DNA of 64,000 bases from a virus. Below are positions 49,620 to 56,723 of this stretch, one piece after another. The translations under genes were made by a program, and so were the position numbers. The stretch covers positions 1 to 64,000 of IMG/VR virus record IMGVR_UViG_3300050821_005575. One strand, 5' to 3'. The notes under the pieces are model-generated. The model saw only the letters and a program-made list of their open reading frames with translations, was not told where the DNA came from and ran no database searches. Position 1 is the stretch's first letter. Each line of letters opens with the position of its first letter.

Positions 49620-50405
49620 GTGAGTAAGAAACCGAAGAGCGACTACCGGATCCCGTCGGCCTGCTTCGTCTGCGGCGCAGACTTCATGGGTCGCTACAAC
49701 GTCGGCGATCGGGCGAAGGTCTGCACGCCGCCGGACCACGTCTGCAAGCGGAAGACCGTCAAGATCCCCGGCCGCCGGGACAAGCTCATCACCTGCGTCG
49801 ACGGCTGCTGCCGGTCGAAGTACGCGAAGGGCTCAACGGTCTCATCGTCGAACGCCGCGATCGACACGCGGAAGTACCTGAGCGAGGACGAGTACCAGAA
49901 GGTTATCGCTGCCAGCCGGAAGATCGACGATCCGGCCGGGATCACGATCCGGTTCATCCTAGAGACTGGCTGCCGATGCGGCGAGGCTCTGCTTGTCCGG
50001 AAGCGCTACATCGAGTGGAAGGACGGGCCGATCTCGACGATCCGGATGCCGACCCTGAAGAAGGCTGGGCACCCGCTTCTGCCGGTCGACCTCGACAACA
50101 AGTCCGACCTCGCGAAGGAGCTCCGGACCTGGACCCGGAAGATGTCCGACACGGATATGATCTTCCAGATCCCAAAACGGACGCTCCAGAGCCTCTTCGA
50201 GCGGATCCTGGATAAGATCAAGACGGACCGCTTCGGCCTGATCCACATCCTCCGGCACACCCGCGCCAGCCGCCTGATCGAGGCTGGGATGGACTTCAAC
50301 TACGTTCGCTCTCAGCTCCGCTGGTCGTCGATCGAGCTGGCGAAGATCTACGTCCACACGAAGGAGGAGAAGGTTGTCAGCGGATTCGAGAAGCTACGGA
50401 AATGA
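49620..50405 (+). CDS. Tyrosine recombinase (integrase) with zinc-rich N-terminus
   Basis: 261 aa from GTG. Catalytic residues: Arg119 (ETGCRCGEAL), His209 and Arg212 (HILRHTRAS), Trp235 and Tyr244 (IYVHTKEE). Residues 14-65 hold seven cysteines (CFVCG...CTPP...CKRK...CVDGCC), probably a zinc domain in place of a full core-binding domain. It lies one gene after the tmRNA, and ssrA is a well-known integration target, so the element may integrate at the host ssrA. Confidence 0.8.
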   Translation: MSKKPKSDYRIPSACFVCGADFMGRYNVGDRAKVCTPPDHVCKRKTVKIPGRRDKLITCVDGCCRSKYAKGSTVSSSNAAIDTRKYLSEDEYQKVIAASRKIDDPAGITIRFILETGCRCGEALLVRKRYIEWKDGPISTIRMPTLKKAGHPLLPVDLDNKSDLAKELRTWTRKMSDTDMIFQIPKRTLQSLFERILDKIKTDRFGLIHILRHTRASRLIEAGMDFNYVRSQLRWSSIELAKIYVHTKEEKVVSGFEKLRK

Positions 50406-50749
50406 TACAGAAAGTAAAAGAGGAGTTCTGTTTTTCCTGCGAGGGGCTCCTCCTTACGCCGGACGAGAAGCTCGGTCCGTTCTGTAAGCTCTGCTTCCAG
50501 AAGACGAAGCGCCGAGACCCGCTCATGCGGGCTGCGATCCGCTCGTCCGCGGTCGTCGTCGTGCCGCTGGTCTGTCCGCACGAGGAGCGGAAGCACGGCA
50601 ACTGTCGCTTCAAGGAGCCGCGGTACTTCTCCGTGATCGTCCTCGACAAGCAGCTTGAGGCGACGAAGATCACGGGTCCTTACACGGAGCGCGGCGCCGA
50701 GCGCGAGGCGAAGCGGGTCCGCCGGGGGATCGACAGGAGGGGACGATGA
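50402..50749 (+). CDS. Zinc-knuckle protein
   Basis: 115 aa. FCFSCEGLLLTPDEKLGPFC then CKLC gives a four-Cys site; a beta region follows, ending in a basic tail. No family. Confidence 0.55.
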   Translation: MIQKVKEEFCFSCEGLLLTPDEKLGPFCKLCFQKTKRRDPLMRAAIRSSAVVVVPLVCPHEERKHGNCRFKEPRYFSVIVLDKQLEATKITGPYTERGAEREAKRVRRGIDRRGR

Positions 50750-50976
50750 GACGGCTGGTCGGACGTATCTCGAAGTACGACTGCGACCGCTGCGGGAAGA
50801 AGGAGTTCTGCCAGAGCACCGGCTTCGAGAAGCCGAGCGACGACTTGTCGGTAAATCGAGGCGCCTCGATCATGCTTCCGATCGTCGAGGACGGCGAGCT
50901 CTCCTTCCAGACGAAGGATCTCTGCGGGGATTGCGTGACGTCGCTGTCGGACTGGATGAAGAAGAAGGAGGGTTAG
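50746..50976 (+). CDS. Zinc-ribbon-like protein
   Basis: 76 aa. YDCDRCGKKEFC and LCGDCVTSLSDW place two CxxC pairs about 50 residues apart. Overlaps its upstream neighbour by 4 nt. Confidence 0.55.
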   Translation: MRRLVGRISKYDCDRCGKKEFCQSTGFEKPSDDLSVNRGASIMLPIVEDGELSFQTKDLCGDCVTSLSDWMKKKEG

Positions 50977-50977
50977 T

Positions 50978-51325
50978 ATGTTCCAGAAGAGTATCGAAGC
51001 GATCATCGCTCAGGGCGTCAAGGATCTCGAGGCCGTCGTGAAGCAGACACGTCAGGCGGCCGACGACGCGAAGATTCGAGTCTCGCAGTGCCAGTCCGAG
51101 ATCCAGTCTCTCGTCAACCTTGCGAAGCAGGTCCCGGAGAAGGTATTTGACCGGTACTCGAACGTTCTGGTCGGGACGGTCAATCAGTACGGGGAGAGTC
51201 CTACCGGCCTGTATGCCTCGATTAGATTATCAACATCGGAGGCACAGCTTCAAGGGCTCATGGGTTCAGAAGATCTGAAGCGTGGTAAGTACCGCGTGAT
51301 CGTACTCCTTGAGCAGATCTCGTAG
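50978..51325 (+). CDS. Helical protein
   Basis: 115 aa. Helical N-terminal half (VKDLEAVVKQTRQAADDAKI), beta-like C-terminal half. No family. Confidence 0.5.
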   Translation: MFQKSIEAIIAQGVKDLEAVVKQTRQAADDAKIRVSQCQSEIQSLVNLAKQVPEKVFDRYSNVLVGTVNQYGESPTGLYASIRLSTSEAQLQGLMGSEDLKRGKYRVIVLLEQIS

Positions 51326-51520
51326 ATGAAGATGAGCATCGGTCTTAGGGCTGGTCTGTCGTACGACACTACCTGCAATCGTCCAGGAGCAAAGCCGCCC
51401 ATGCTGTACTACCTGCACGGCAAGGGTCGCTTCATTCGCTGCACCAGCCGTCTCTGGAAGACCGTAAATAAACGTGTCGTCGCTCAAGGTCGAGATCTCC
51501 CTGGTTTCTGTCATAAATAG
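51326..51520 (+). CDS. Small unknown protein
   Basis: 64 aa, ATG abutting the upstream stop. Basic and aromatic, two cysteines. No family. Confidence 0.45.
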   Translation: MKMSIGLRAGLSYDTTCNRPGAKPPMLYYLHGKGRFIRCTSRLWKTVNKRVVAQGRDLPGFCHK

Positions 51521-51528
51521 GAGGCTCT

Positions 51529-51753
51529 ATGTTCTGGTTTCTCAGGAAGCTCTTCTGGTGGCCCCGCTGGACCTACTCGATCGCCGTCGGCACCTCGCAC
51601 GCGAGCGCTGAGGAGGCGAAGGCGAACGCGCTGATCCAGGCAGGGAAGATCGGCGGCGAGATCATAGGGATTGCAGCGGCCGACATGTGCTGCCAGAATG
51701 AGGCGGTCCCCGGGGGATGCGAGTGGGACGTCTACCTGCTCGTCCGGAACTAG
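51529..51753 (+). CDS. Small protein with aromatic N-terminus
   Basis: 74 aa; AGGAGG upstream. FWFLRKLFWWPRW is a strongly amphipathic, possibly membrane-surface N-terminus. The rest is an alpha/beta domain with CC and C.W residues. No family. Confidence 0.5.
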   Translation: MFWFLRKLFWWPRWTYSIAVGTSHASAEEAKANALIQAGKIGGEIIGIAAADMCCQNEAVPGGCEWDVYLLVRN

Positions 51754-51774
51754 ACCGCCGACAGGGAGGAGACC

Positions 51775-52872
51775 ATGGAATCCGAGATCATCACCGAGCT
51801 GGACGGGTCCGGGATCCGCTTCGTTGGGCTCAGGAACCCGTCTCCGTTCCTGGACAGGACCGTCACCAACCGGAACGAGGCATACGCAATGCTCGGTGGT
51901 CACACGCTCGACGTCGACATACGGGCTGGCAAGGATCCTGTCCTCGCGCTCACGCCGGAGCTCCGCTTTCAGTACATGACCGAGGCGACGATCGACAAGC
52001 GGACCGGAATGCCTAAGGTCGTCCAGAAGAAGGGTGTCGCCAAGATCCAGCACTCCCACATGGACGAGTTCGTCCTGACGGCTCCGTCGCTCTTCACGGC
52101 GACCTCGAAGATGTCGGCGGCATCCTGGTCGGTCCCGGCAGGTCCGCCGTCGGTCGGCGGGGCCTGCGCCTCGGCCGAGCTCTACAAGAACACGTCGAAG
52201 TACAACGTCGCCCTCCAGCAGGGAGACGTCGAGCAGCGTCCGGCCTCGAAGCCGGAGTGGATCTGCAACTTCTGCTACGCCGGGAAGTCGAACTACATGC
52301 ACCGGACCTCACAGTACTCCCAGACGGCCCGCCTGATCTGGCTGACCGGCATGGTCGATCATCTGGGCGTCGACGGCGCCGCGGAGAAAATGGCCGAGGC
52401 GCTGCGGGTCCACCAGGGCAACACGAAGAGGCGCGCGAAGGCCGGAGAGAATCCGAAGTTCTTCCGGATACACGACTCCGGAGACTTCCAGCTGTCGCCG
52501 AATACGTACCTGCTCTGGTGTCTCGTCGCCCGGGCGATGCCGGAGGTCAACTTCTGGGCGCCGACCCGCATGTGGACCTTCCCGAAGTTCAACGAGCTTG
52601 TCCGCGCGAACCCGCCGCCGGATAACATGTCGATCCGGCCGTCGGCCCTGCACTTCGGCGACATCGCGCCGGACCTGGACGGCTTCGACCATGGGTCCTC
52701 AGCGCACTCGATCGAAGTCGATCCCGTCAAGGCCGGGAAGGCCGACTGGATCTGCCCGGCCTACCAGCACGACGGCCATACGTGCGCGGGTGCTGGCGGC
52801 CCGAAGGGCGAGAAGGACTGCCGTGTCTGCTGGGTCCACGTCGACATGTCCGTTTCCTACAGGAGCCACTGA
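51775..52872 (+). CDS. Gp88-like phage protein
   Basis: 365 aa; GGAGGAG upstream. ICNFCYAGKSNYM, then FFRIHDSGDFQLSPNTYLLW and VNFWAPTRMW match the family of mycobacteriophage gene 88 proteins. Function unknown in the family. It has further Cys pairs at the C-terminus. Confidence 0.7.
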   Translation: MESEIITELDGSGIRFVGLRNPSPFLDRTVTNRNEAYAMLGGHTLDVDIRAGKDPVLALTPELRFQYMTEATIDKRTGMPKVVQKKGVAKIQHSHMDEFVLTAPSLFTATSKMSAASWSVPAGPPSVGGACASAELYKNTSKYNVALQQGDVEQRPASKPEWICNFCYAGKSNYMHRTSQYSQTARLIWLTGMVDHLGVDGAAEKMAEALRVHQGNTKRRAKAGENPKFFRIHDSGDFQLSPNTYLLWCLVARAMPEVNFWAPTRMWTFPKFNELVRANPPPDNMSIRPSALHFGDIAPDLDGFDHGSSAHSIEVDPVKAGKADWICPAYQHDGHTCAGAGGPKGEKDCRVCWVHVDMSVSYRSH

Positions 52873-53135
52873 TGAACAAGCTGCAGGTCGAACTGGATCG
52901 CTTCCTGGGCGGTGCCCGCTCCAATCCGCCGGAGGCGAAGATGTACGAGTTCCTGGAGGTCCTGTCTGGGGACGGAAAGCTCTTCGACTACTCCGAGCAG
53001 GACTGGGTCGAGGCCGGTCGCTCCCAGGGCATGACCGACGACCAGATCGCGGCCTGGATCGAGACCGCGGCCTCCTGGCTCGACGACACGACCGACGAGG
53101 GGAAGTACGAGCCTGAGCTGGCGGCCTGGGCGTAG
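52872..53135 (+). CDS. Small acidic protein
   Basis: 87 aa overlapping the Gp88-like stop. Helical, acidic (IETAASWLDDTTDEGKYEPE). No family. The roughly 60 nt downstream hold no feature. Confidence 0.55.
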   Translation: MNKLQVELDRFLGGARSNPPEAKMYEFLEVLSGDGKLFDYSEQDWVEAGRSQGMTDDQIAAWIETAASWLDDTTDEGKYEPELAAWA

Positions 53136-53196
53136 CAGGCGGCGCCGGAGCGACTGCGCGGGAAGAGCGTAGTGGAAGTGTTTTAGGAGAAGAAGG

Positions 53197-53403
53197 ATGA
53201 GCGACGTCGACAACGGCGGTCAGGCTTTCCCAAGTGACAGCGATGAGTCTGGGTTCGCTGGAATGACACTTCGCGACTACTTCGCCAGTCAGGTGATCTT
53301 AGGTTACCTGAGAGGCGAGCCGATCCACATTGCAGCGCAACGGGCCTATGCGGCGGCGGACGCCATGATCGCCGTTCGTAACTTAAAGAAGGCTGCACAG
53401 TAA
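53197..53403 (+). CDS. Small phage-type protein
   Basis: 68 aa, preceded by AGGAGAAG. GGQAFPSDSDESGFAGMTLR followed by DYFASQ is a stretch seen in many small phage proteins of unknown function. Ends AAQ-stop within repeat copy 4. Confidence 0.6.
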   Translation: MSDVDNGGQAFPSDSDESGFAGMTLRDYFASQVILGYLRGEPIHIAAQRAYAAADAMIAVRNLKKAAQ

Positions 53404-53418
53404 TCGGGTTGAGTGCAG
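53393..53418 (+). repeat. GGCAC-type intercistronic hairpin, copy 4
   Basis: CTGCAC and GTGCAG pair; both arms differ from the consensus in compensating ways. It contains the TAA of the preceding gene. Confidence 0.65.
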
Positions 53419-53424
53419 AACAGC

Positions 53425-53453
53425 TTGACAGAGGTACGTTCAGTGTTTATACT
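53425..53453 (+). promoter_or_regulatory. Rightward sigma70-type promoter with overlapping inverted repeat
   Basis: TTGACA (53425-53430), 17-nt spacer, TATACT (53448-53453). TTCAGT (53439-53444) and ACTGAA (53451-53456) flank the -10 and may be an operator. Predicted start is about 53460, the first bases of the structured RNA. Confidence 0.8.
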
Positions 53454-53457
53454 GAAT

Positions 53458-53561
53458 GCTGTCCAAGGTGCTGTGCGATATGAGTCCTACGAACTGCGGC
53501 GATGTCCTATCTCTCGTACTGCGCCTTGGACAGTTCAGCACGTCAATGGGACTCGCCGCAG
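53458..53561 (+). ncRNA. Structured leader RNA, pseudoknot type, copy 2
   Basis: Helix A CTGTCCAAGGTGC (53459-53471) pairs with GCGCCTTGGACAG (53521-53533), 13 bp with one wobble. Helix B CTGCGGCGA (53494-53502) pairs with TCGCCGCAG (53553-53561). The order A-B-A'-B' is a pseudoknot, as in copy 1 at 23475. GAGTCC (53482-53487) can also pair with GGACTC (53549-53554), competing with B, which would suit a switch. The next gene follows at 53584. Confidence 0.7.
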
Positions 53562-53583
53562 CTCGAAGGGTTCGGAGGTTATA

Positions 53584-54003
53584 ATGAAGGGTCTCCCTCC
53601 CGAAGGCCTCTGGATCTCCCCGGAAGGGAAGAAGATCCGCGTGGTCGAGCATCTCATCACGATCGCCCACTACCCTGAAAAGTTTGGCATCACGGATCGT
53701 CAGGTTGAAGGTAAGTCGATCTCGCAGCTACGTGAGATCGCCGACGATCTGATACGGGACGGTTGGGTCCGCTACCGGCACTTTGGAGACTCGTACAATT
53801 TCGAGGTCGTGAACGCGAAACGGAAGATCGAGACGATCGAGGACGTGCTGACTCTCGTCGATGCGTACACGCTTGAGAAGGTGTACATCGCTCAGGCGGA
53901 GCCTCGTAAAGACTTCACCGGGACCGTCGAAGATGTCTTCGAGCGTCGGATCTTCGGATATCAGGAGAACCCGAAGAGGAAGAACCGCTGGCGGTTCACT
54001 TAA
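53584..54003 (+). CDS. Unknown protein downstream of the structured RNA
   Basis: 139 aa; GGAGG lies before ATG 53584. Mixed fold with EDVLTLVDAYTLEKV. An upstream in-frame extension to 53413 is rejected because it would cover the promoter and RNA. No family; it is the gene the structured RNA most likely controls. Confidence 0.6.
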   Translation: MKGLPPEGLWISPEGKKIRVVEHLITIAHYPEKFGITDRQVEGKSISQLREIADDLIRDGWVRYRHFGDSYNFEVVNAKRKIETIEDVLTLVDAYTLEKVYIAQAEPRKDFTGTVEDVFERRIFGYQENPKRKNRWRFT

Positions 54004-54025
54004 GCACACTAGACCTATTGAGTGC
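54004..54025 (+). repeat. GGCAC-type intercistronic hairpin, copy 5
   Basis: GCACACTA...ATTGAGTGC starting directly after the TAA. AGGGAGGA of the next gene follows. Confidence 0.55.
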
Positions 54026-54040
54026 CAAGGGAGGATAGCT

Positions 54041-54313
54041 ATGAAAACGATCCTGACACAAGCCCAGAATGATGTTCTTGGTGATCTTGCGATCGAACTC
54101 CTAAGGAAGCTTGGGCCCCCGGAGGACAGGACAAAGCTCATCGTCATCGTCGATGCTTTCCGGATGGCCGTCGAGCCTCAGATCATCGAGATCCGGAAGC
54201 TCCGGGAGATCGCCAAGCACGCAGGGGCGCACGCCAGGGGTGATGAGGACGGCGCGAAACTGTACGAGCTTCTCGACGCCACGCGCGACCCTGAGTTAAT
54301 GTTTACCCGGTAG
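54041..54313 (+). CDS. Small helical protein
   Basis: 90 aa; GGGAGG upstream. Helical (FRMAVEPQIIEIRKLREI). No family. Confidence 0.55.
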   Translation: MKTILTQAQNDVLGDLAIELLRKLGPPEDRTKLIVIVDAFRMAVEPQIIEIRKLREIAKHAGAHARGDEDGAKLYELLDATRDPELMFTR

Positions 54314-54314
54314 G

Positions 54315-54342
54315 GTGGCACAGAAGCCGAATTGAGTGCCAC
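54315..54342 (+). repeat. GGCAC-type intercistronic hairpin, copy 6
   Basis: GTGGCAC and GTGCCAC pair perfectly over 7 bp around AGAAGCCGAATTGA. Starts 1 nt after the stop. Confidence 0.7.
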
Positions 54343-54358
54343 TGGGAACGAATTCCGC

Positions 54359-54386
54359 TTGACTTATTCTCATGCCATGATACAAT
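54359..54386 (+). promoter_or_regulatory. Rightward sigma70-type promoter
   Basis: TTGACT (54359-54364), 16-nt spacer, TACAAT (54381-54386). The leader to ATG 54417 is about 24 nt with AAAGG. Confidence 0.65.
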
Positions 54387-54416
54387 GCTTTCATTGAATT
54401 GAGAAAAGGTGAAACA

Positions 54417-54638
54417 ATGAACTACGAAGAGATGGTCAAGGAGATCCGGGCGAGCGAGAACTTGGGGCGCGGGTCCTGCTCCTGGGTGGACGAATGCCTG
54501 ACGGACGAGGAACTTACTAAGCAGCTCCGGGATCTTGTCGAGGGTGACCGGATCTGCCAGCCGATGAAGAAGCCGACCGCCGCCAAGGTGATCCGCGAAC
54601 TGACCCGCATCAATCGGGCCGTGCTGGAGCGGATGTGA
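54417..54638 (+). CDS. Small acidic protein
   Basis: 73 aa. LTDEELTKQLRDLVEGDRI and a basic helical end. Directly downstream of a promoter. No family. Confidence 0.55.
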   Translation: MNYEEMVKEIRASENLGRGSCSWVDECLTDEELTKQLRDLVEGDRICQPMKKPTAAKVIRELTRINRAVLERM

Positions 54639-55126
54639 AGACCGTCGTTTTCGTCGGGTGCGGGAAGGCTAAGCTGGACCGGAAGGCCCCGGCCAAAGAT
54701 CTCTACACGTCCACCCTGTTCAAGAAGTGCCGTGCCTACGCGGAGCGGTACGGCGACGAGTGGGCCATCCTGTCCGCGAGGTATCGGCTTGTGATGCCAG
54801 ATCAGGTAATTGAGCCATATGACGTCTGCCTGGACGACTACGACCGCGTTGGGCTTCAGGGCTGGGTCCACTTGACTCAATACGAGATTGTGGCCCGGTG
54901 GCCCAGCGAAACGACCAAGTACGTCTGCCTCGGCGGGGCGCTCTACTCGCTGGCCTTCACGGGCTACCCACGGCACCTTCAGGTAGAGCTTCCGATGTGT
55001 CACCTTGGGATGGGTGAGCGTTTGCAATTCCTGACCCGTGAGAACGCGAGGGCTTGGAACGATGCGCGCAACGCAGAAAGCGTTCCAGGCGTTGCCCCTC
55101 GCGCTCTCAAGGGTGAGGTTTCATAG
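54635..55126 (+). CDS. DUF6884-type protein
   Basis: 163 aa from GTG overlapping the upstream stop. VVFVGCGKAKLDRKAPAKDL, YTSTLFKKCRAYAE, then WAILSARYRLVMPD and IEPYDVCLDDY match the order conserved in the family. Its members are sometimes linked to modified-guanine metabolism; the activity here is unproven. Confidence 0.7.
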   Translation: MKTVVFVGCGKAKLDRKAPAKDLYTSTLFKKCRAYAERYGDEWAILSARYRLVMPDQVIEPYDVCLDDYDRVGLQGWVHLTQYEIVARWPSETTKYVCLGGALYSLAFTGYPRHLQVELPMCHLGMGERLQFLTRENARAWNDARNAESVPGVAPRALKGEVS

Positions 55127-55143
55127 AAGACTCGGAGGATGAA

Positions 55144-55329
55144 ATGACATGGCCGAGAAGCGAGAAGAAGCAATTCCGCCATCGCCACCGCTGCAGGCAT
55201 TGCAGGCGGGAATTCCTGTGTTGGGTGCCTCTGTGCCCTGGCGATCGGGAGTGCAGCAAGAAGCCGTGCCTGAGTCGTCGCGCTGCGGGTGCTGGGGCAA
55301 AGACGCTTGGCACCGGAAGTACGGAATGA
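55144..55329 (+). CDS. Small zinc-finger protein
   Basis: 61 aa; GGAGG upstream. HRCRHCRREFLCWVPLC then ECSKKPC. The other overlapping frame at 55149 lacks a ribosome-binding site and any motif. Confidence 0.5.
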   Translation: MTWPRSEKKQFRHRHRCRHCRREFLCWVPLCPGDRECSKKPCLSRRAAGAGAKTLGTGSTE

Positions 55330-55381
55330 AGCCGGGCGAAGTCTGTGTGAATTCGTAGAAGAACTGATTGGAAACTCATAG

Positions 55382-55525
55382 ATGATCTGCGCCAATAGGA
55401 AGTGCGCCAAGCCGTTCACGCCGGACAAGCCCTGGGGGAAGTATTGCTCCGAAAGTTGCGGGGACAAGGCTCGCCACCAGCGGTACTACCGGCGCAAGAA
55501 GAGGTCGGCACAGAAGGCAGATTGA
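55382..55525 (+). CDS. Zinc microprotein ending in the repeat
   Basis: 47 aa. MICANRKCAKPF then KYCSESCGDKARHQRYY is a treble-clef-like C-x5-C...CSxxC site. The last codons (SAQKAD) are encoded by repeat copy 7. Confidence 0.6.
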   Translation: MICANRKCAKPFTPDKPWGKYCSESCGDKARHQRYYRRKKRSAQKAD

Positions 55526-55530
55526 GTGCC
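55507..55530 (+). repeat. GGCAC-type intercistronic hairpin, copy 7
   Basis: GGCACAGAAGGCAGATTGAGTGCC: GGCAC and GTGCC pair. It contains the TGA of the zinc gene; AGGAGGGG follows. Confidence 0.65.
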
Positions 55531-55540
55531 AGGAGGGGAT

Positions 55541-55687
55541 ATGGAGTATGGGAAAAGGTGTCCGTGTAAGGTAGACCATAGAAAGGTGAAGTTGCGCTGT
55601 TCCTTGTGCGGCCATTTCAAGGAGCGCACGAAGAGGTGTCAATTTTACGAAATTCTTACAGCTTCCGTAGTGGCACAGAAGAGGTAA
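55541..55687 (+). CDS. Zinc microprotein ending in the repeat
   Basis: 48 aa; AGGAGGGG upstream. RCPCKVDH, RCSLCGHF and KRCQF give a CxC/CxxC site. Ends VAQKR-stop, encoded by repeat copy 8. Confidence 0.6.
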   Translation: MEYGKRCPCKVDHRKVKLRCSLCGHFKERTKRCQFYEILTASVVAQKR

Positions 55688-55694
55688 GAGTGCT
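55671..55694 (+). repeat. GGCAC-type intercistronic hairpin, copy 8
   Basis: TGGCACAGAAGAGGTAAGAG then TGCT. It holds the stop of one gene and the GTG start (55690) of the next. Confidence 0.65.
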
Positions 55695-55785
55695 GGTCGG
55701 AATTATCGTAGGTCTTGCTTACATTCTCGCTGGAGTTCTAGCTGAAGCGTGGGACCGCCAGGACGGGTTGGCACAGAAGAGGTAA
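55690..55785 (+). CDS. Single-pass membrane microprotein framed by repeats
   Basis: 31 aa from GTG inside repeat copy 8. One transmembrane helix (VGIIVGLAYILAGVLAEAW), ending LAQKR from repeat copy 9. A gene of only 96 nt lying wholly between two repeats. Confidence 0.55.
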   Translation: MLVGIIVGLAYILAGVLAEAWDRQDGLAQKR

Positions 55786-55793
55786 AGAATGCC
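55769..55793 (+). repeat. GGCAC-type intercistronic hairpin, copy 9
   Basis: TGGCACAGAAGAGGTAAAGA then ATGCC. It contains a stop and the next ATG (55789). Confidence 0.6.
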
Positions 55794-56031
55794 GAAGACA
55801 TTTAAGATTGACCCATGCTGGTTCGGAGAGCGAAAGGTCGTCTATGTCCGCGTAGAACTTCCGAGTCACAAGGACCGAGCCTCTACGGCGCACTTCGTCG
55901 TCTATGGACACTCGGTCGACAAAGTAGCCGACAAGGTCTTCAGTGCCCTAGCGAGAGAGTTCGGGTGGCATGGGGGCGGCCACCCAAGAGTCGGCCGGAC
56001 GCCTAAGAAGAAGCTGGCACAGAAAAGGTGA
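55789..56031 (+). CDS. Small protein ending LAQKR
   Basis: 80 aa. KVVYVRVELPSHKDRASTAH, a likely alpha/beta fold, basic end with the repeat-encoded LAQKR. No family. Confidence 0.55.
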   Translation: MPKTFKIDPCWFGERKVVYVRVELPSHKDRASTAHFVVYGHSVDKVADKVFSALAREFGWHGGGHPRVGRTPKKKLAQKR

Positions 56032-56039
56032 AGAGTGCA
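56015..56039 (+). repeat. GGCAC-type intercistronic hairpin, copy 10
   Basis: TGGCACAGAAAAGGTGAAGA then GTGCA. It holds the TGA and the next GTG start (56035). Confidence 0.65.
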
Positions 56040-56235
56040 TAAGATCTCGAAGATGATGGCGGCGATCATAGTCAAGAAGGATGGCTCCGTCTGCTATACG
56101 ATTCATGACGCCAAAGGAACTGTTGTGGCAGGTGGCGGAACTCGCCGTGGGAAGAATGCTCCAAAGGATCCGATCAAGACGGCCTGCCAGAGCGTTGAGC
56201 GAATGCTTAGAGGACTTTTGGCACAGAAAGGCTGA
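56035..56235 (+). CDS. Small protein ending LAQKG
   Basis: 66 aa from GTG inside repeat copy 10. Lys-rich; AIIVKKDGSVCYTIHDAKG looks like a beta hairpin. No family. C-terminal LLAQKG is encoded by copy 11. Confidence 0.55.
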   Translation: MHKISKMMAAIIVKKDGSVCYTIHDAKGTVVAGGGTRRGKNAPKDPIKTACQSVERMLRGLLAQKG

Positions 56236-56248
56236 AAGAGTGCCAAAA
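56216..56248 (+). repeat. GGCAC-type intercistronic hairpin, copy 11
   Basis: TTTTGGCAC and GTGCCAAAA pair perfectly over 9 bp. The stem is extended beyond the consensus with matched changes. It holds the stop of one gene and the GTG (56240) of the next. Confidence 0.75.
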
Positions 56249-56497
56249 GAAGTCTACCTGAAAACCGGCTACTACGTCATGTGGTACTCTCGCCGGAGCG
56301 AGGCTGGTCATCTTCGTCGCTGGCGCTCGGCGAGTAAGCACGGCCTTCTGATCTGCGTCGGCTGCGGCTTCTCCTGGCTGAAGGTGGCGACCGCGAAGAT
56401 CAGTCTGGACGGAGAAGTCGAGTGCCGGGACAAGAGCGACTGCTTCCGGCGTCAGACGATGCGGATGAGAGTGAAGGGGGAAAATGATGGATCCTGA
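56240..56497 (+). CDS. Small Cys-containing protein
   Basis: 85 aa from GTG. LLICVGCGFSWL and VECRDKSDCF: probable zinc ligands. Overlaps the next gene by 14 nt. Confidence 0.55.
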   Translation: MPKEVYLKTGYYVMWYSRRSEAGHLRRWRSASKHGLLICVGCGFSWLKVATAKISLDGEVECRDKSDCFRRQTMRMRVKGENDGS

Positions 56498-56714
56498 TAC
56501 TCCTGTAATCTGCGGCGACCACAACTACGTCGCATTCTCTCCGTGCCCGCGATGTGCGGCTATGACGGCGCCGCCACGGCCGGTCACCGCTACGTTCATT
56601 AGCCGAGTCGAAGTCGTTGCGAAATCAGACTTGAAACCATGGTGGATTCCTAAGATCGTTTTCATGTGGATGGCGAAAGTTGTTTCTAGGACGCAGGAAG
56701 TGAGATTAAAATAG
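56484..56714 (+). CDS. Small zinc-like protein
   Basis: 76 aa. CGDHNYVAFSPCPRC is a CxxH...CxxC knuckle; basic C-terminus. No family. Confidence 0.5.
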   Translation: MMDPDTPVICGDHNYVAFSPCPRCAAMTAPPRPVTATFISRVEVVAKSDLKPWWIPKIVFMWMAKVVSRTQEVRLK

Positions 56715-56723
56715 AATATACCT

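Noticed and set aside
53413-53583. N-terminal extension of the 139-aa gene
   Set aside because: It would translate through a strong promoter, an operator-like repeat and the pseudoknot RNA; ATG 53584 has its own GGAGG.
55149-55358. Alternative frame of 69 codons overlapping the zinc-finger gene at 55144
   Set aside because: No ribosome-binding site and no motif, whereas the 55144 frame has GGAGG and a Cys pattern.
53393-56248. CRISPR array or integron attC sites
   Set aside because: Repeats are irregularly spaced by whole genes, have no spacers, and at about 25 bp are far shorter than attC; they also overlap start and stop codons.
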